A DNA stretch of 64,000 bases from Columbia Basin potato purple top phytoplasma (GCF_028595955.1 NZ_JANHJP010000001.1:31140-95139); one strand, 5' to 3'; positions 9,892-20,923 are shown, numbered from the stretch's first letter. A program made the numbers and translations. Notes: a model not told the origin generated them from the letters alone.

Positions 9892-10632
9892 TTATTTATT
9901 TTTCTTTTTTATGATAAGATTATCTCTTTTTTCCATTACAAAACCTACTATAATTATAGATAAAAGAGAACAAAATAATTTAATTAAAAAAAATCCAATT
10001 TGTGCATGGAGGAATGAAGAACACAAAACGATTATTCCATCAGTTAATAATAAGGTTAAAACAAAATTTATACCATAAATATCTTTTAAAATTTTTTGAC
10101 AAATATCCAAACCACCTGTATTATAGCCTAAATTACGAATATTACTTAAAGTGTATCCAATCAAAAAACCACCTAAAGTACCAGATATTATATATGAAAA
10201 AATGCGCTTTATTTTAGGATGATTTTCATTAAAATTTAATTGCAAAGTCGATAAAATACGTTCTACATCATTTTCTTTTATACAAAGATCTAAAAGAAAA
10301 AAAATCCCGCTTAAAAATAAAGCTAAAAAAACTGTTTTTTGACAAAAATTTTTGCCAAAAAATTTATAAGCTAAAAATATAGTAATTAAATTATAAAAAA
10401 GATGCAAAATAACAAAATATGAGTTAAAATTACCTTTTATACTTGGTTCAATATATTCAATAATTTGTGTTGTTAAAGAAGAAAAACCATCTAAACCGCC
10501 ATTATTTAATCTAGGACCTATAATAAAAAAGAAAATAGAGATAGCTAAAATTATATCATTTAATATAAGCAAAAACCATTTATAATACTTATTATTATAA
10601 TTTTTATTTTTTTTAAAAATATTTTTGAACAA
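9892..10632 (-). CDS. YitT-family multi-pass membrane protein
   Basis: 246 residues with about six hydrophobic segments (for example WFLLILNDIILAISIFFFI, TVFLALFLSGIFFLLDL, IKLFCSLLSIIIVGFV). It carries the glycine pattern of the YitT/DUF161 family: NGGLDGFSSLTTQI near the N-terminus, echoed by YNTGGLDICQKI in the second half, as expected from the internal duplication of this family. The function of the family is unsettled, and no substrate can be inferred. It is the last gene of the secA-prfB minus-strand series, 85 bases below prfB. Confidence 0.8.
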   Translation of the reverse strand: MFKNIFKKNKNYNNKYYKWFLLILNDIILAISIFFFIIGPRLNNGGLDGFSSLTTQIIEYIEPSIKGNFNSYFVILHLFYNLITIFLAYKFFGKNFCQKTVFLALFLSGIFFLLDLCIKENDVERILSTLQLNFNENHPKIKRIFSYIISGTLGGFLIGYTLSNIRNLGYNTGGLDICQKILKDIYGINFVLTLLLTDGIIVLCSSFLHAQIGFFLIKLFCSLLSIIIVGFVMEKRDNLIIKKKNK

Positions 10633-10717
10633 ATGAATTTTTCCTTTATGCTCTATTTAATTTTTAAAATAAACAATTAATAAATAGTTTCAAAAAAAAT
10701 TTATATTTCGATATTAT

Positions 10718-11815
10718 TTATTTTTTTAAAAAAGAATTTATAAAATCATCTAAATAACCATTCATAACTGAATCAATTTGAAAAACTTCACAATTAGTAC
10801 GATGATCTTTTACCATCTGATAAGGATGAAAGATATAACTTCGGATTTGATTACCCCAACTTATATTTTTTTGATCTTCTTTTAAAATATTTTTATTTTC
10901 TTTTTGTTTGGAAACTTCTAATTCTAATAATTTAGTTTTTAAAATTTGTAAAGCTTTTTCTCTATTTTTTATTTGGCTTCTTTCGTTTTGACAATTAACT
11001 ACTATATTAGTAGGTAAATGTGTTATTCTTACTGCAGAATCCGTTGTATTAACATGTTGTCCGCCTGCTCCACTACTTCTAAAAACATCAATTCTTAAAT
11101 CTTCGTCTTTTATATCAATTTTAATTTCTTCTTTTATATCGGGTAAAACTTCGCAAGATACAAATGAAGTGTGTCTTCGCAAATTAGAATCAAAAGGTGA
11201 AATTCTGACTAATCTATGAACTCCCATTTCCGACTTTAAATATCCATAGGCATAAGAGCCTTTGATTAATAAACTAACTGTTTTGAGACCGGCTTCTAAT
11301 CCTTGTTGTAAATATAAAATTTTGACTTGAAAGTTTTTTCTTTGAGCATATTTTTGATACATTTGAAAGAGCATTTCGCACCAATCTTGTGATTCTGTGC
11401 CTCCTGCTCCAGGGTGCAAAGTTAAAATAGCGTTGTTTTCGTCATAAGTTTTATTTAATAAAATACTAATTTCGAAATTTTTAATATCTTTTTGGAGTTT
11501 ATTTAAATCTTTTACTAATATTGAATAGTCATCATCATTTTCTTTTATTAAATCTAATAAAGTAATCAAATCATTGAATTTTATATTTAAATCTATAAAT
11601 CGATCTATTTGTTCTTGTAATTTATGAAATTTTTTTGTTTTTTTAGTGATATTAATATTATTTTGATCCCAGAAAGAACTTTCTGTCATTGATTTATTAA
11701 ATTGATTAATCTTATGTTTTTGCTCTTTTATATTTATTTTATATTCTAGATTTAATAAAATTTTTTTTAAATTTTCTAAAATTTTATTAATTTCATATTT
11801 TTCCATATTTTTCAA
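10718..11815 (-). CDS. prfB: Peptide chain release factor 2
   Basis: RF2 terminates translation at UAA and UGA. The GGQ peptidyl-hydrolysis motif (SGAGGQHVNTTDSAVRI) and the RF2-type SPF codon-recognition tripeptide (VRISPFDSNLRRHTSF) are both present. Retention of RF2 agrees with UGA being a stop codon here, unlike in Mycoplasma. The gene is one uninterrupted frame: the programmed +1 frameshift found near codon 25 in many bacteria is absent. The start is either TTG at 11815 (4 bases after AAGGA) or ATG at 11806. It lies 22 bases downstream of secA. Confidence 0.96.
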   Translation of the reverse strand: MKNMEKYEINKILENLKKILLNLEYKINIKEQKHKINQFNKSMTESSFWDQNNINITKKTKKFHKLQEQIDRFIDLNIKFNDLITLLDLIKENDDDYSILVKDLNKLQKDIKNFEISILLNKTYDENNAILTLHPGAGGTESQDWCEMLFQMYQKYAQRKNFQVKILYLQQGLEAGLKTVSLLIKGSYAYGYLKSEMGVHRLVRISPFDSNLRRHTSFVSCEVLPDIKEEIKIDIKDEDLRIDVFRSSGAGGQHVNTTDSAVRITHLPTNIVVNCQNERSQIKNREKALQILKTKLLELEVSKQKENKNILKEDQKNISWGNQIRSYIFHPYQMVKDHRTNCEVFQIDSVMNGYLDDFINSFLKK

Positions 11816-11837
11816 TAAATCCTTGTGTCAAAATATT

Positions 11838-14360
11838 TTAATTCCATGGTTTTTTAACTGATTTATATTTTATTTTTTTTTGTCTATTCATAATATTTTT
11901 TTTTAGATTATTTTTATTTACAATAGATTCTTGTTTATTTATTTCTGATAAATCATTTGGAGCAAAAGAAAATTTTAAAATAATACGTGTTATTTCTGAT
12001 GAAATATTTTTAATCATTTCATTAAAGAAATTACGTCCTGTATCTTGATAAACTGTTAAAACATTTTGTTGCCCATAGCTTACAAAATTAATACTTTGTC
12101 TTAAAGTATTCATATCTGAAATATGACATTTAAAATGATTATCAATAGTTCTAAGCATGATAAATTTTAAAGTTTCGAAATAATAATTTTTATTTTCAAT
12201 AATTAAGTTTTTTTTATGTTGCGCTAAAATATTTTTTATTTTTTCATGAACCAATTCAGTTATTGGTTTTTTCAGATTTTTTTTATTTTCTTTTTCTGTT
12301 ATTTTTTTTAATTCTTCTAAGTTAAAAATATTTTTAGGAAAAAATAAGTTCTCTAAATAATTTATGAAATTAATTAAATCTTCATCTTTATTTTGTGTCA
12401 TTTTATTGAATAAAAAATATTTTATTTTTATATTTATTGTTTTTATTATTATATTTAAAGCTAATTCTTCTGTGTTTTCGGTTTGTAAAATTTGTTTTCT
12501 TTGTTTATAAATAATGTCTCTTTGCAAACCTAATACAGAATCGAATTGTAAAATAAATTTACGATAATTAAAGTTAGAAGCTTCGATTTTTTTTTGTATA
12601 TTAGTGAAAAATCTAGTAAAAATTTTGAAAGAAATAGGTTTATTGTCGTTTTGTGTATTTTGATTTTTTTGTAAAAAGGAAATTATTTTTTGAATTTTAT
12701 TCCCACCAAAACGTTGTATTAGTTCATCTTCGCCTGATACAAAAAAAACTGAAAATCCTGGGTCTCCTTGTCTTCCTGCACGACCTCTTAACTGATTATC
12801 GATTCTTCTGGATTCATGTCTTTCAGTTCCTAAAACTGCTAAACCTCCTAATTCTACTACTCCTTTGCCTAAACGAATATCTGTTCCACGTCCAGCCATA
12901 TTAGTCGCTATTGTAATAGAACCTTTTTGCCCAGCTTTAGCAATTATTTCTGCTTCTTTTAAATGATTTTTAGCATTTAAAATTTCATGAGGAATTTTTC
13001 TTTTTTTTAAATTTTTAGAAATTTGTTCAGAAACTTCAACAGTAACAGTTCCAATTAAAACAGGTTGTTTTTTCTTATATCTTTTTTCTATTTCTTGAAA
13101 TAAAGATTTCCATTTGTCTTCTAAAGTAGCAAAAACAAAATCAGGAGCATCTTCTCTAATCATTGTTTTATTAGTTGGAATTTCGATTACTTTCATATTA
13201 TAAATGCTAATAAATTCTTTTTCTTCTGTTTTGGCTGTACCAGTCATACCAGATATTTTTTTATAAATACGAAAGAAATTTTGATAAGTAATAGTTGCGT
13301 TAATTTCTGTTTCTGGTTCTATATTGCAACCTTCTTTTGCTTCTAGAGCTTGATGTAATCCATCACTAAATTGACGCCCTTGCAAAATTCTACCTGTGAA
13401 TTGATCTATAATTAATATTTTATTCTTATCTAATAAATAATCTTTATTTTTATCCATAAGAAAAAAAGCTTTTAAAGCGTTTTTGATACAATGTAATAAA
13501 GAATAATTATCTCCACTATATAAATTTTTAATTTGAAAAAAAGTTTCAGCTTTTTTAATACCTTCTTCTGTTAATTCAATTGTTTTAGATTCTAAATCAA
13601 CTATATAACTTTCTTCTTTTAAAGTTTTAACAAAACGATCAGCATCCCTATAAAATTTTATACCTTGTTTTTTTTGACTAGAAATAATTAAAGGAGTTCT
13701 AGCTTCATCTATTAAAATTGAATCTACCTCATCGATAATAGCGTAATTATATTTTTTTTTCATTAATACATTATCAAAATTTGTTTCAATGTTATCTCTT
13801 AAATAATCAAAACCTAATTCACTATTAGTAGAATAAAGAATATCACAATTATAAGCTAATTTTTTTTCTTCAATAGTTTTTTCTTTAATATTTAAACCAA
13901 CAGTCATTCCTAAAAAACGAAAAACATCACCTATTTCACCTTCGGCTTCACGACGAGCTAAATATTCATTAACAGTAACGATATGAACGCTTTCACCGCT
14001 TAAAGCATTTAGATAAGCAGGCATAACTGAAGTTAAAGTTTTACCTTCACCTGTTTTCATTTCAGCAATTTTACCTTCATGTAAAACAATTGCGCCTAAA
14101 AGTTGAACATTGTAAGGAGTTAAACCTGTTACTCTTTTACAAGCTTCTTTTGCTAAAGCAAAGGCTTCTACTAATAAATTATTTAATGAAGTTCCTTCTT
14201 GATAAAGTTTTTTTAATCTTTCTGTTTCTTTAGGGAAATCATCATTATTTAATTTTGAAAATATATCGTCAAAATAGTTAATTTTTTTAACTGTTAAATT
14301 AGCCTTTTTTAGATATTTTCTAGAATAATTGAAAAAATTTTTTAAAAAACAAAAAATCAT
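11838..14360 (-). CDS. secA: Preprotein translocase ATPase SecA
   Basis: Motor ATPase that drives secretory proteins through SecYEG; phytoplasma effectors and surface proteins depend on it. 840 residues with Walker A ([16 protein letters not shown]), Walker B ([17 protein letters not shown]), the preprotein cross-linking region, and helicase motifs ([28 protein letters not shown]). The C-terminal Cys-rich zinc/SecB-binding tail is missing; the protein ends in a basic segment, as in other SecAs lacking SecB. Upstream lie two strong inverted repeats (14430-14485 and 14556-14586). Confidence 0.97.
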   Translation of the reverse strand: MIFCFLKNFFNYSRKYLKKANLTVKKINYFDDIFSKLNNDDFPKETERLKKLYQEGTSLNNLLVEAFALAKEACKRVTGLTPYNVQLLGAIVLHEGKIAEMKTGEGKTLTSVMPAYLNALSGESVHIVTVNEYLARREAEGEIGDVFRFLGMTVGLNIKEKTIEEKKLAYNCDILYSTNSELGFDYLRDNIETNFDNVLMKKKYNYAIIDEVDSILIDEARTPLIISSQKKQGIKFYRDADRFVKTLKEESYIVDLESKTIELTEEGIKKAETFFQIKNLYSGDNYSLLHCIKNALKAFFLMDKNKDYLLDKNKILIIDQFTGRILQGRQFSDGLHQALEAKEGCNIEPETEINATITYQNFFRIYKKISGMTGTAKTEEKEFISIYNMKVIEIPTNKTMIREDAPDFVFATLEDKWKSLFQEIEKRYKKKQPVLIGTVTVEVSEQISKNLKKRKIPHEILNAKNHLKEAEIIAKAGQKGSITIATNMAGRGTDIRLGKGVVELGGLAVLGTERHESRRIDNQLRGRAGRQGDPGFSVFFVSGEDELIQRFGGNKIQKIISFLQKNQNTQNDNKPISFKIFTRFFTNIQKKIEASNFNYRKFILQFDSVLGLQRDIIYKQRKQILQTENTEELALNIIIKTINIKIKYFLFNKMTQNKDEDLINFINYLENLFFPKNIFNLEELKKITEKENKKNLKKPITELVHEKIKNILAQHKKNLIIENKNYYFETLKFIMLRTIDNHFKCHISDMNTLRQSINFVSYGQQNVLTVYQDTGRNFFNEMIKNISSEITRIILKFSFAPNDLSEINKQESIVNKNNLKKNIMNRQKKIKYKSVKKPWN

Positions 14361-14429
14361 TTTATATGATGACCTTTCTTTGCGATAATTCTAAATTTAA
14401 TTTTTAAACTAAAAATAAATATAAATTTT

Positions 14430-14485
14430 TTTTAGAACTTTTAAAAAAAATATAAAATTTTATATTTTTTTTAAAAGTTCTAAAA
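14430..14485. repeat. 56-bp perfect loopless palindrome
   Basis: Two 28-base arms, exact reverse complements, meet with no spacer at 14457/14458. The outer part reads AGAACTTTT; only four G/C pairs occur in the whole structure. It sits between the nox terminator and secA, both read leftwards. It could extrude as a cruciform, act as a late terminator for nox, or form a hairpin in the secA leader. Confidence 0.75.
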
Positions 14486-14555
14486 TTTAAATATTTATAA
14501 TTTATTTTTATTTTGAATTGGTTTTTGCTCCATTTATTTACAAAAATAAAATAAA

Positions 14556-14586
14556 AAACTATGTTTATATTTAGTAAACATAGTTT
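14556..14586 (-). terminator. Intrinsic terminator downstream of nox
   Basis: Inverted repeat with 12-base arms (AAACTATGTTTA / TAAACATAGTTT) and a 7-base loop, 32 bases past the nox stop. On the minus strand it is followed by a T-rich run, so it fits a rho-independent terminator for nox. Confidence 0.7.
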
Positions 14587-14618
14587 GTTTATCTATTTTG
14601 TTGCTTATTTATTTATTT

Positions 14619-15962
14619 TTATTTTACAGATTCTAAATATTTTAACCCTACTAAGTTTAATAAATGCCATGGTTTGCTAAAATATGGATGAAAAGAAAAG
14701 TCTTTGAAAGCTAAAGCATCTACAGTAGTTTGTTGTTCTATAAACACACTTAAAGTATTTATTTTTTCAGTTAAATCAGTATTAGATAAGATTTGCCCTC
14801 CTAAAATAATACCTGTTTCTTTTTCAAACACAATTTTTAATAATACAGAATCATATTCAGGCATAAATTCAGGTCTGTTAGCATCTTTTATGGTAATTGA
14901 ATCATAATTAATGTTTAATAGTTTTGCAGCGTGTTCATTTAAACCTGTAGAAGAAATACTTAAATCATTAATTTGAATACAACTTGTTCCTTGAGTTCCT
15001 AAATATTTGCAAATATTTTTTTTAATGTTTAATCCTACGATAGTACCAGTTCTTATAGCGTTAGTAGCTAAAGGCATATACATATTTTTTTTATTTAATG
15101 GATTATAAATAATATTTATATTATCTCCGCAACCATACACATCAGGATGAGAAGTTTGTAAATATTCATTAACTTTTAAAGCGTTATTAGAATCTAATTC
15201 TAAAATATCTTTTGCTAAATCTGTGTAAGGTCTAAAACTAATACATGCGATAACCATTTCTGTTTCATAACTGTTTTTATCAGTTATAACATGAGTAACT
15301 AAATCGTTTTGAGTTTTAAATTCAACTACTTTTTGACTTAAAGCTAAATTAACATTATGTTGTTGTAAACTATCTTCAGCTATTGAAGTAAATTCTTTAT
15401 CTAGATATTTAGGCATTATTCTATCTTCTATATCTATTAAAGTTACTTCTTTTTTTTGTTTTGAAAAAGCTTCGGCTAATTCTACTCCTATGTAACCAGC
15501 ACCTATGATTGTTATTTTATTAACATTTTTTCCGTAATCTATAATATTATTAGCATGTTCTAAATTTTTAGATAAAAAAACATTTTTAGATTGAATTCCT
15601 TTTATTTTAGGTATAACCGGCCAAGAACCTGTAGACAAAATCAATTTATCGAAATGATCAATAAATTCTTTACCAGTTTTTAAATCTTTTGCTAAAATAT
15701 TTTTTTTCTCTAAATCGATTTTAATGACTTCATGTTTTAATTTTACATCAGCACCTAAATTTGATAATTCTTCAGCGCTAGAATAAAATAAACCTTTTCT
15801 ATCTTTTACTACTCCGCCAATATATAAGGCTATTCCGCAAGATAAAAAAGAAACATTGTCATTTTTTTCATAAATACTTATTTCAATATCTTTATTTTGT
15901 TTTAATATTGTTCTAACCGCAGCTGTTCCTGAATGATTACAACCAATAACAATTACTTTCAT
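14619..15962 (-). CDS. nox: FAD-dependent NADH oxidase (Nox / CoA-disulfide reductase family)
   Basis: 447 residues, the typical size of water-forming NADH oxidases, which regenerate NAD+ from NADH with O2. FAD-binding N-terminus (VIVIGCNHSGTAAVRTI), redox-active cysteine at about residue 42 in SFLSCGIALYIGG, NAD-binding loop (ITIIGAGYIGVELAEAF) and a second FAD element (VYGCGDN) are all visible, with the dimerisation domain after residue 330. Close relatives include CoA-disulfide reductase, which shares the single cysteine, so exact chemistry is inferred. It stands alone, with its own terminator. It could reoxidise NADH from glycolysis and pyruvate dehydrogenase. Confidence 0.88.
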   Translation of the reverse strand: MKVIVIGCNHSGTAAVRTILKQNKDIEISIYEKNDNVSFLSCGIALYIGGVVKDRKGLFYSSAEELSNLGADVKLKHEVIKIDLEKKNILAKDLKTGKEFIDHFDKLILSTGSWPVIPKIKGIQSKNVFLSKNLEHANNIIDYGKNVNKITIIGAGYIGVELAEAFSKQKKEVTLIDIEDRIMPKYLDKEFTSIAEDSLQQHNVNLALSQKVVEFKTQNDLVTHVITDKNSYETEMVIACISFRPYTDLAKDILELDSNNALKVNEYLQTSHPDVYGCGDNINIIYNPLNKKNMYMPLATNAIRTGTIVGLNIKKNICKYLGTQGTSCIQINDLSISSTGLNEHAAKLLNINYDSITIKDANRPEFMPEYDSVLLKIVFEKETGIILGGQILSNTDLTEKINTLSVFIEQQTTVDALAFKDFSFHPYFSKPWHLLNLVGLKYLESVK

Positions 15963-16106
15963 TAATATATTTTATTTAACCTCATTCCAAATAATTTTGA
16001 ATTTTATTGTGAAATAAAATTCAAAATATTTCAAAAAATATTATTCACTATAATTATAACTTAATTTAAATAATATTACAAATTTGTTTATTTTTAAATA
16101 AAAAAA

Positions 16107-19100
16107 TTATTCTAAAGGTAATTTTTCTACTAATTTAAGTTCTTCTATTATTTTTTTGGAAATAGTTTTATTTAATTTAACTCTTTTAAAAAAATCTAAT
16201 TGTGTAAATAATTTATTTTTTCTTTCATTAACTATATTGGTAGCAGCTTTTTCTCCTAATCCATCTATTGCAATAAAAGGCATTATTAAAGAATTATTAT
16301 CATACATCACAAATTCAAAAGCTTCTGATTTATTTAAATCAATTGGTAAAAATTTAAAACCTCTTTTGATCATTTCCGAAGCAATATTTAAAGTATTCAA
16401 CATATTTTGTTCTTTTGCAGTATTTTTTTCTTTTTTATTTGCATTTATTAAATATTGAATTTTTTCATCAATTTTATAAGGTGTTTGTAACATTACATCA
16501 TAATCAAATTGCTCTAGTCTTGTTGAAAATACACCACTATAAAATAAAAGAGGATGATAGACTTTGAACCATGCAATTCTTAAAGCCATTAAAACATAAG
16601 CAGTAGAGTGTGCTTTCGGGAAAAGATATTTTATTTTGGTTAAAGAGTCAAAATACCAATCAGGAATGTTTGTGCTTTGTTTTAGTGTATTTATAATTTC
16701 TTTCCATTTTTTAGGCTCAGAATGTTGTTGTCCTTTACGTACTAATTCCATAATTTCGAAAGCTTTTAAAGGATCTACATTTTGTTGAATTAAGTATAGC
16801 ATAATATCATCGCGACAACCAATAATTTCATTAAAAGAAATATTCATTTTACTATTTTTTAAATAATAAAAATCTCCTTCTTTATTTAAAATATCTTTAG
16901 CATTTTGATTCCAAACATCAGTTCCATGAGATAAACCAGATACTTTTACTAAAGTTCCGAAATTAAATTTTTGTTTTTCTTTTATATAAATATCTTTTAA
17001 CATTTTTTTTACAAAATCTGTACCAAATTCTGGGATAGCAATTGTTGTAATAGGTGTTTTGTTATCTTTTGTTAATAATTCGTTGGAAAAAAGTTTATAA
17101 ATTTTAGGATCATCTACCGGAATATTTTGATAAGAATCAAAAGAAAATTTATTTTGATTTTTTTTTACATAATCCATAAAAAATTTAATTAAGATAGGAT
17201 CATCATGTCCTAAAATATCCATTTTAAATAAATTATGTTCAAAAGAATGATAATCAAAATGAGTAGTTTTCCAATTAGATTCTATATCATTTGCCGGAAA
17301 TTGAATTGGGGTAACTTCATAGATAGAAATATCTCGTGGCACAACAATAATACCGCCAGGATGTTGACCTGTAGAACGTTTAACTCCTTCGATTATGTTA
17401 GCTCTTCTATAAATTTCCCAATTTCTTGTTTGATTTTCTAAATTTTTGTCTTTAATAAAACCTTTTACATAGCCAAAAGCAGTTTGTTTAGCTACTGTTT
17501 GGATCGTTCCTGCTCTAAATGCACAATTTTCTCCTAATAACTCTTTCATATAATCGTGTGCTTTTGATTGATAATCACCTGCAAAATTTAAATCTATATC
17601 AGGTGTTTTATTACCTTCAAACCCTAAAAAGGTTTCGAAAGGAATATTTTGTCCATCTTTTGAAAAGTTATTGGAACAAAAAGGACATTTTATATCTGGC
17701 AAATCATAACCTGATAAAATATTTGTTTCAAAATTTGAATAATTATTTAAATCTGATTTTTCATATTGCATTATATATTCTTTGTATGTCTGTGTTTCTT
17801 TTTGTTCTTGAGTCATTTGTGGAAAAACAGTGTATTGACATTGTTTACAAAGATAATGAGGTTTTAAAGGATTTACTTCTGTTATTCCTAATAGAGTTGC
17901 TACAAAAGAAGAACCTATAGACCCACGTGAACCTACTGGATAACCCTTTTCTATTGAATTTTTGGCTAACAAATGAGCTAAGTAATATATAGGAGAAATA
18001 CTATTGTTATTATTTGTATCTTTCTCATCCCCGATAATACTTTTCAATTCTTTTTTTATTCTTTCATCTACTAAAGGATGTAGTTTAATTCCATATAATT
18101 TTTGTAATTTATTTTTAATTAATGTTTGTAATTCTTTTTTAATACTTGGGATTTTTAAGTTTATAGCGAAATTGTCATCTTTTAACGAAAATAATTGTTT
18201 AGGAAAAATTTGAATTTTATCAATTTTATCATTTAAGATATGAGTATTGTTAATAACTAAATCTTCTTTAAGTTTTTGATCTTTTATAAAATCAAAAGCA
18301 TTTAACATTTCTTGAGTAGTTAAAAAATGATTATCTGGTAAATTATTGGTTTTATATTTCGATAATTTATGCAAACCCCCACCAATTAATTTAGCATTAA
18401 TATAAATTTCTCTATAAATTTTATCGTAAGGATTTAAATAATGAACATCTCCAGTAGCAATAATTATTTTATTTTGTTTTTGAGCTTCTTCAATAATTTT
18501 TAAAATTATTTCTTGAATAATACTTTTATCTTTAGATGAATCGTCACCTGTTAAATCATAAATAATATGTTTATAACTTTCTATAGGTTGAACTTCTATA
18601 TAATCATAAAAAGAAATTGCTTCACTTAATTCTTTATCATTTTTATTTAAAGCAGCTTCAAAAACATTACCTTCATAACAACCGCTTCCTATTAACAATC
18701 CTGTTCTATATTTCTCTAAATTAGATTTTAATATTTTAGGTTGTTTATAAAAATCTTTAGTTAAAGAATCACTTATTAAATGAAATAAATTTTTATATCC
18801 TATTTGATTTTGAACCAAAATATTAATATGATAAGATCTTTCAAATTTTATATCTAAACTACCTTTTAAATCATAAAAATATAAAATATTTTGTTCTTCT
18901 AATTTTTTAAACATTTCTAATAAAACAAGCGCCGTTATATGAGAATCAAATAAAGCTCTGTGATGTTGACTCTCTAAATCACTTTTCACCTTAAAATATT
19001 TAGCTACTCTTTTCAAAGAAAAAAATTTTAAATTTTGATCAAAATATTTTTGGCTCAAATATAAAGTATCTATAAAAGGTTGATCTTCGAAAGGTATTTT

Positions 19101-20663
19101 TAATTGTTTAGCTTTTTCTTTTAAAAAACCGATATCAAAAGAATAATTATGTGCAACCAAAACATAACCTTTAATAAACTTGAAAAATTTGGTTAAAATT
19201 TCTTTAATTTTAGGTTTATTAATTAAATCTTCATCTTTAATTCCTGTAAGTTCTGTAATATTTTTATTTAATTTAATTTCTGGATCAATTAATTCATCAA
19301 AAATTTGATCTGTTATTTTACCATTTTCTATTTTGATAGCTGATATTTCAATAATTTTATCTCTATGTTTAGAAAAACCTGTAGTTTCGATATCTAAAAC
19401 AATATAATTATGTTTTTTCAAAAGAAAATTAGCAAAAATAGGATTTTGTTCTTGATTGGTAATAAAAATAGGTTTTTCTTCGATAAAATTGGATTCTAAT
19501 CCTAAAATAGGTTTAATATTTTTGCCATGAGAATATTTATTAATGTCAGGATAAGCATAAAGCCCATTATGATCTGTAAATGCAATTGCTTTATGTCCCC
19601 ATCGTTCTGCTGTTTCAATATAATCTTTAACACTATTTGTCGCATCTAAATTAGACATTTTTGTATGTATATGGAATTCAATTCTTTTTTTTCCTGGATA
19701 ATCATCTATTCTTTTTAAATATAAAGGAGTATGATCTAAAACTTTATATTCATCTATATCAAAATAAAAATTGTCTTTTTTATAAGTATCTTTCACAAAA
19801 GAAGTTAAAATTTCAATTAAAATTCCTTCTTGAAAATCTTTTTCTATTTGTTTATATTTTTCTGTTTTAGGATTGAAAAATTTTTTCAAAAATATAGAAT
19901 CTGTTTTCGTATCAGGCTCTATTAAATAAAAAGAAAATAAAATTTGTTTATTTTTAGTTTCTTTTTTAGATATTTGTTGAACATAACCTTTTATCCAAAA
20001 TTTCTTTTTTTTACTTATTAATTCAGAAGCTTCTTGATAAGTCAAAGGAATATCTTTAAAATTTAAAAAAAATTTATCATTATATATTTTTTGTGTTATT
20101 TGTAGTAAATTTATTTTTTGCAAATTTAAATCTAAATCAGAATTATATTCTTTTTTTAATAATTTATCTAATTTTTGAATTGTATTTTTTATTTTTTCTT
20201 CATTATATTGTGGACTATTTTCATTAAATTGAATTTTTATTTGACATATTTTATTTTGGAAATCAATTTCTTGAATTTCTATAACTCTAATATAACTATT
20301 AGATAAAATATAAAAATCTTCTGTTTCATTTTTTTTATTAATAATTTTGTTCAAAAGATATTTAAATATTTCGGACCATATTTTTTCATCTTTTATATTT
20401 TTTAAATTTATAAATGAAAATTTAATGCTAATCTGAAAATTTTGAATAAAACTTTTTACTTCGTTATATAAAAAAGTTTTAATTTCTTGTTTGAATATTT
20501 CTGAAGAACAAATGTTTAATAAATTTTGTTCTCCTGAGATTTCTAAAATCCATTTATTATTTTTTTTTTCAACAAGTGTTTTATTAAGTTTGTAAGTAGT
20601 TTTGTTTTTCTCATTAAATCTTTGCATAAAAGAATTAAAATTATTGTTAATATTTAGATTCAT
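16107..20663 (-). CDS. polC: DNA polymerase III alpha subunit, Gram-positive type PolC
   Basis: Replicative polymerase with built-in 3'-5' proofreading, 1518 residues. Order visible: N-terminal domain, OB-fold (about residues 220-330), PHP domain (EFHIHTKMSNLDA, AFTDHNG) interrupted by a DEDD exonuclease (VLDIETTGF, AHNYSFDIGFL, HHRALFDSH), the fingers/palm with a Cys4 zinc site (CKQCQYTVF...CPFCSNNF) and catalytic aspartates (TPDIDLNFAGDYQ), and motifs GQHPGGIIVVP and KAHSTAYVLMALR. All proofreading acidic residues appear intact. The presence of PolC is a Firmicutes/Mollicutes trait. It is a stand-alone minus-strand gene. Confidence 0.98.
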   Translation of the reverse strand: MNLNINNNFNSFMQRFNEKNKTTYKLNKTLVEKKNNKWILEISGEQNLLNICSSEIFKQEIKTFLYNEVKSFIQNFQISIKFSFINLKNIKDEKIWSEIFKYLLNKIINKKNETEDFYILSNSYIRVIEIQEIDFQNKICQIKIQFNENSPQYNEEKIKNTIQKLDKLLKKEYNSDLDLNLQKINLLQITQKIYNDKFFLNFKDIPLTYQEASELISKKKKFWIKGYVQQISKKETKNKQILFSFYLIEPDTKTDSIFLKKFFNPKTEKYKQIEKDFQEGILIEILTSFVKDTYKKDNFYFDIDEYKVLDHTPLYLKRIDDYPGKKRIEFHIHTKMSNLDATNSVKDYIETAERWGHKAIAFTDHNGLYAYPDINKYSHGKNIKPILGLESNFIEEKPIFITNQEQNPIFANFLLKKHNYIVLDIETTGFSKHRDKIIEISAIKIENGKITDQIFDELIDPEIKLNKNITELTGIKDEDLINKPKIKEILTKFFKFIKGYVLVAHNYSFDIGFLKEKAKQLKIPFEDQPFIDTLYLSQKYFDQNLKFFSLKRVAKYFKVKSDLESQHHRALFDSHITALVLLEMFKKLEEQNILYFYDLKGSLDIKFERSYHINILVQNQIGYKNLFHLISDSLTKDFYKQPKILKSNLEKYRTGLLIGSGCYEGNVFEAALNKNDKELSEAISFYDYIEVQPIESYKHIIYDLTGDDSSKDKSIIQEIILKIIEEAQKQNKIIIATGDVHYLNPYDKIYREIYINAKLIGGGLHKLSKYKTNNLPDNHFLTTQEMLNAFDFIKDQKLKEDLVINNTHILNDKIDKIQIFPKQLFSLKDDNFAINLKIPSIKKELQTLIKNKLQKLYGIKLHPLVDERIKKELKSIIGDEKDTNNNNSISPIYYLAHLLAKNSIEKGYPVGSRGSIGSSFVATLLGITEVNPLKPHYLCKQCQYTVFPQMTQEQKETQTYKEYIMQYEKSDLNNYSNFETNILSGYDLPDIKCPFCSNNFSKDGQNIPFETFLGFEGNKTPDIDLNFAGDYQSKAHDYMKELLGENCAFRAGTIQTVAKQTAFGYVKGFIKDKNLENQTRNWEIYRRANIIEGVKRSTGQHPGGIIVVPRDISIYEVTPIQFPANDIESNWKTTHFDYHSFEHNLFKMDILGHDDPILIKFFMDYVKKNQNKFSFDSYQNIPVDDPKIYKLFSNELLTKDNKTPITTIAIPEFGTDFVKKMLKDIYIKEKQKFNFGTLVKVSGLSHGTDVWNQNAKDILNKEGDFYYLKNSKMNISFNEIIGCRDDIMLYLIQQNVDPLKAFEIMELVRKGQQHSEPKKWKEIINTLKQSTNIPDWYFDSLTKIKYLFPKAHSTAYVLMALRIAWFKVYHPLLFYSGVFSTRLEQFDYDVMLQTPYKIDEKIQYLINANKKEKNTAKEQNMLNTLNIASEMIKRGFKFLPIDLNKSEAFEFVMYDNNSLIMPFIAIDGLGEKAATNIVNERKNKLFTQLDFFKRVKLNKTISKKIIEELKLVEKLPLE

Positions 20664-20764
20664 TATTTATTTACTCTTATAACTATTATTTTTTAAAATT
20701 TATTATTATTTCGCTAATAATTATTTTATATGTAAGAAAGTAATTTATAGTATAAAAAAATAAA

Positions 20765-20784
20765 CACATGAATTTGTTCATGTG
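20765..20784 (-). terminator. Intrinsic terminator for tRNA-Leu
   Basis: Stem CACATGAA / TTCATGTG with a TTTG loop, 52 bases past the tRNA 3' end. On the minus strand it is followed by a run of T residues. Confidence 0.7.
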
Positions 20785-20836
20785 ATTATTTTTCTTATAT
20801 TATTTGATATTAGCTTTATTTATAAAAAAATTTATT

Positions 20837-20923
20837 TGGTACTGATGGTCGGACTCGAACCGACATGAGTTTAAGCTCGTTTGATTTTGAGTCAAATGCG
20901 TATACCAATTTCGCCACACCAGC
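20837..20923 (-). tRNA. tRNA-Leu (anticodon CAA)
   Basis: 87 bases including an encoded 3' CCA. Reading the minus strand: acceptor GCTGGTG pairs with CATCAGT (two G-U pairs), discriminator A, anticodon stem TTTGA/TCAAA with loop CTCAAAA giving anticodon CAA (reads UUG), a long class II variable arm, and T arm GTCGG-TTCGAGT-CCGAC. The long variable arm and anticodon identify leucine. It stands alone between polC and the pdh operon and is transcribed leftwards. Confidence 0.96.

Noticed and set aside
10718..11815. Programmed frameshift in prfB
   Set aside because: The coding region is one open frame; no in-frame TGA near codon 25 and no CTTTGA slippery site is present.
17519..17920. Plus-strand open frame of 133 codons inside polC
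   Set aside because: It is antisense to the conserved zinc-site and palm region of PolC, has no ribosome binding site and shows no domain.
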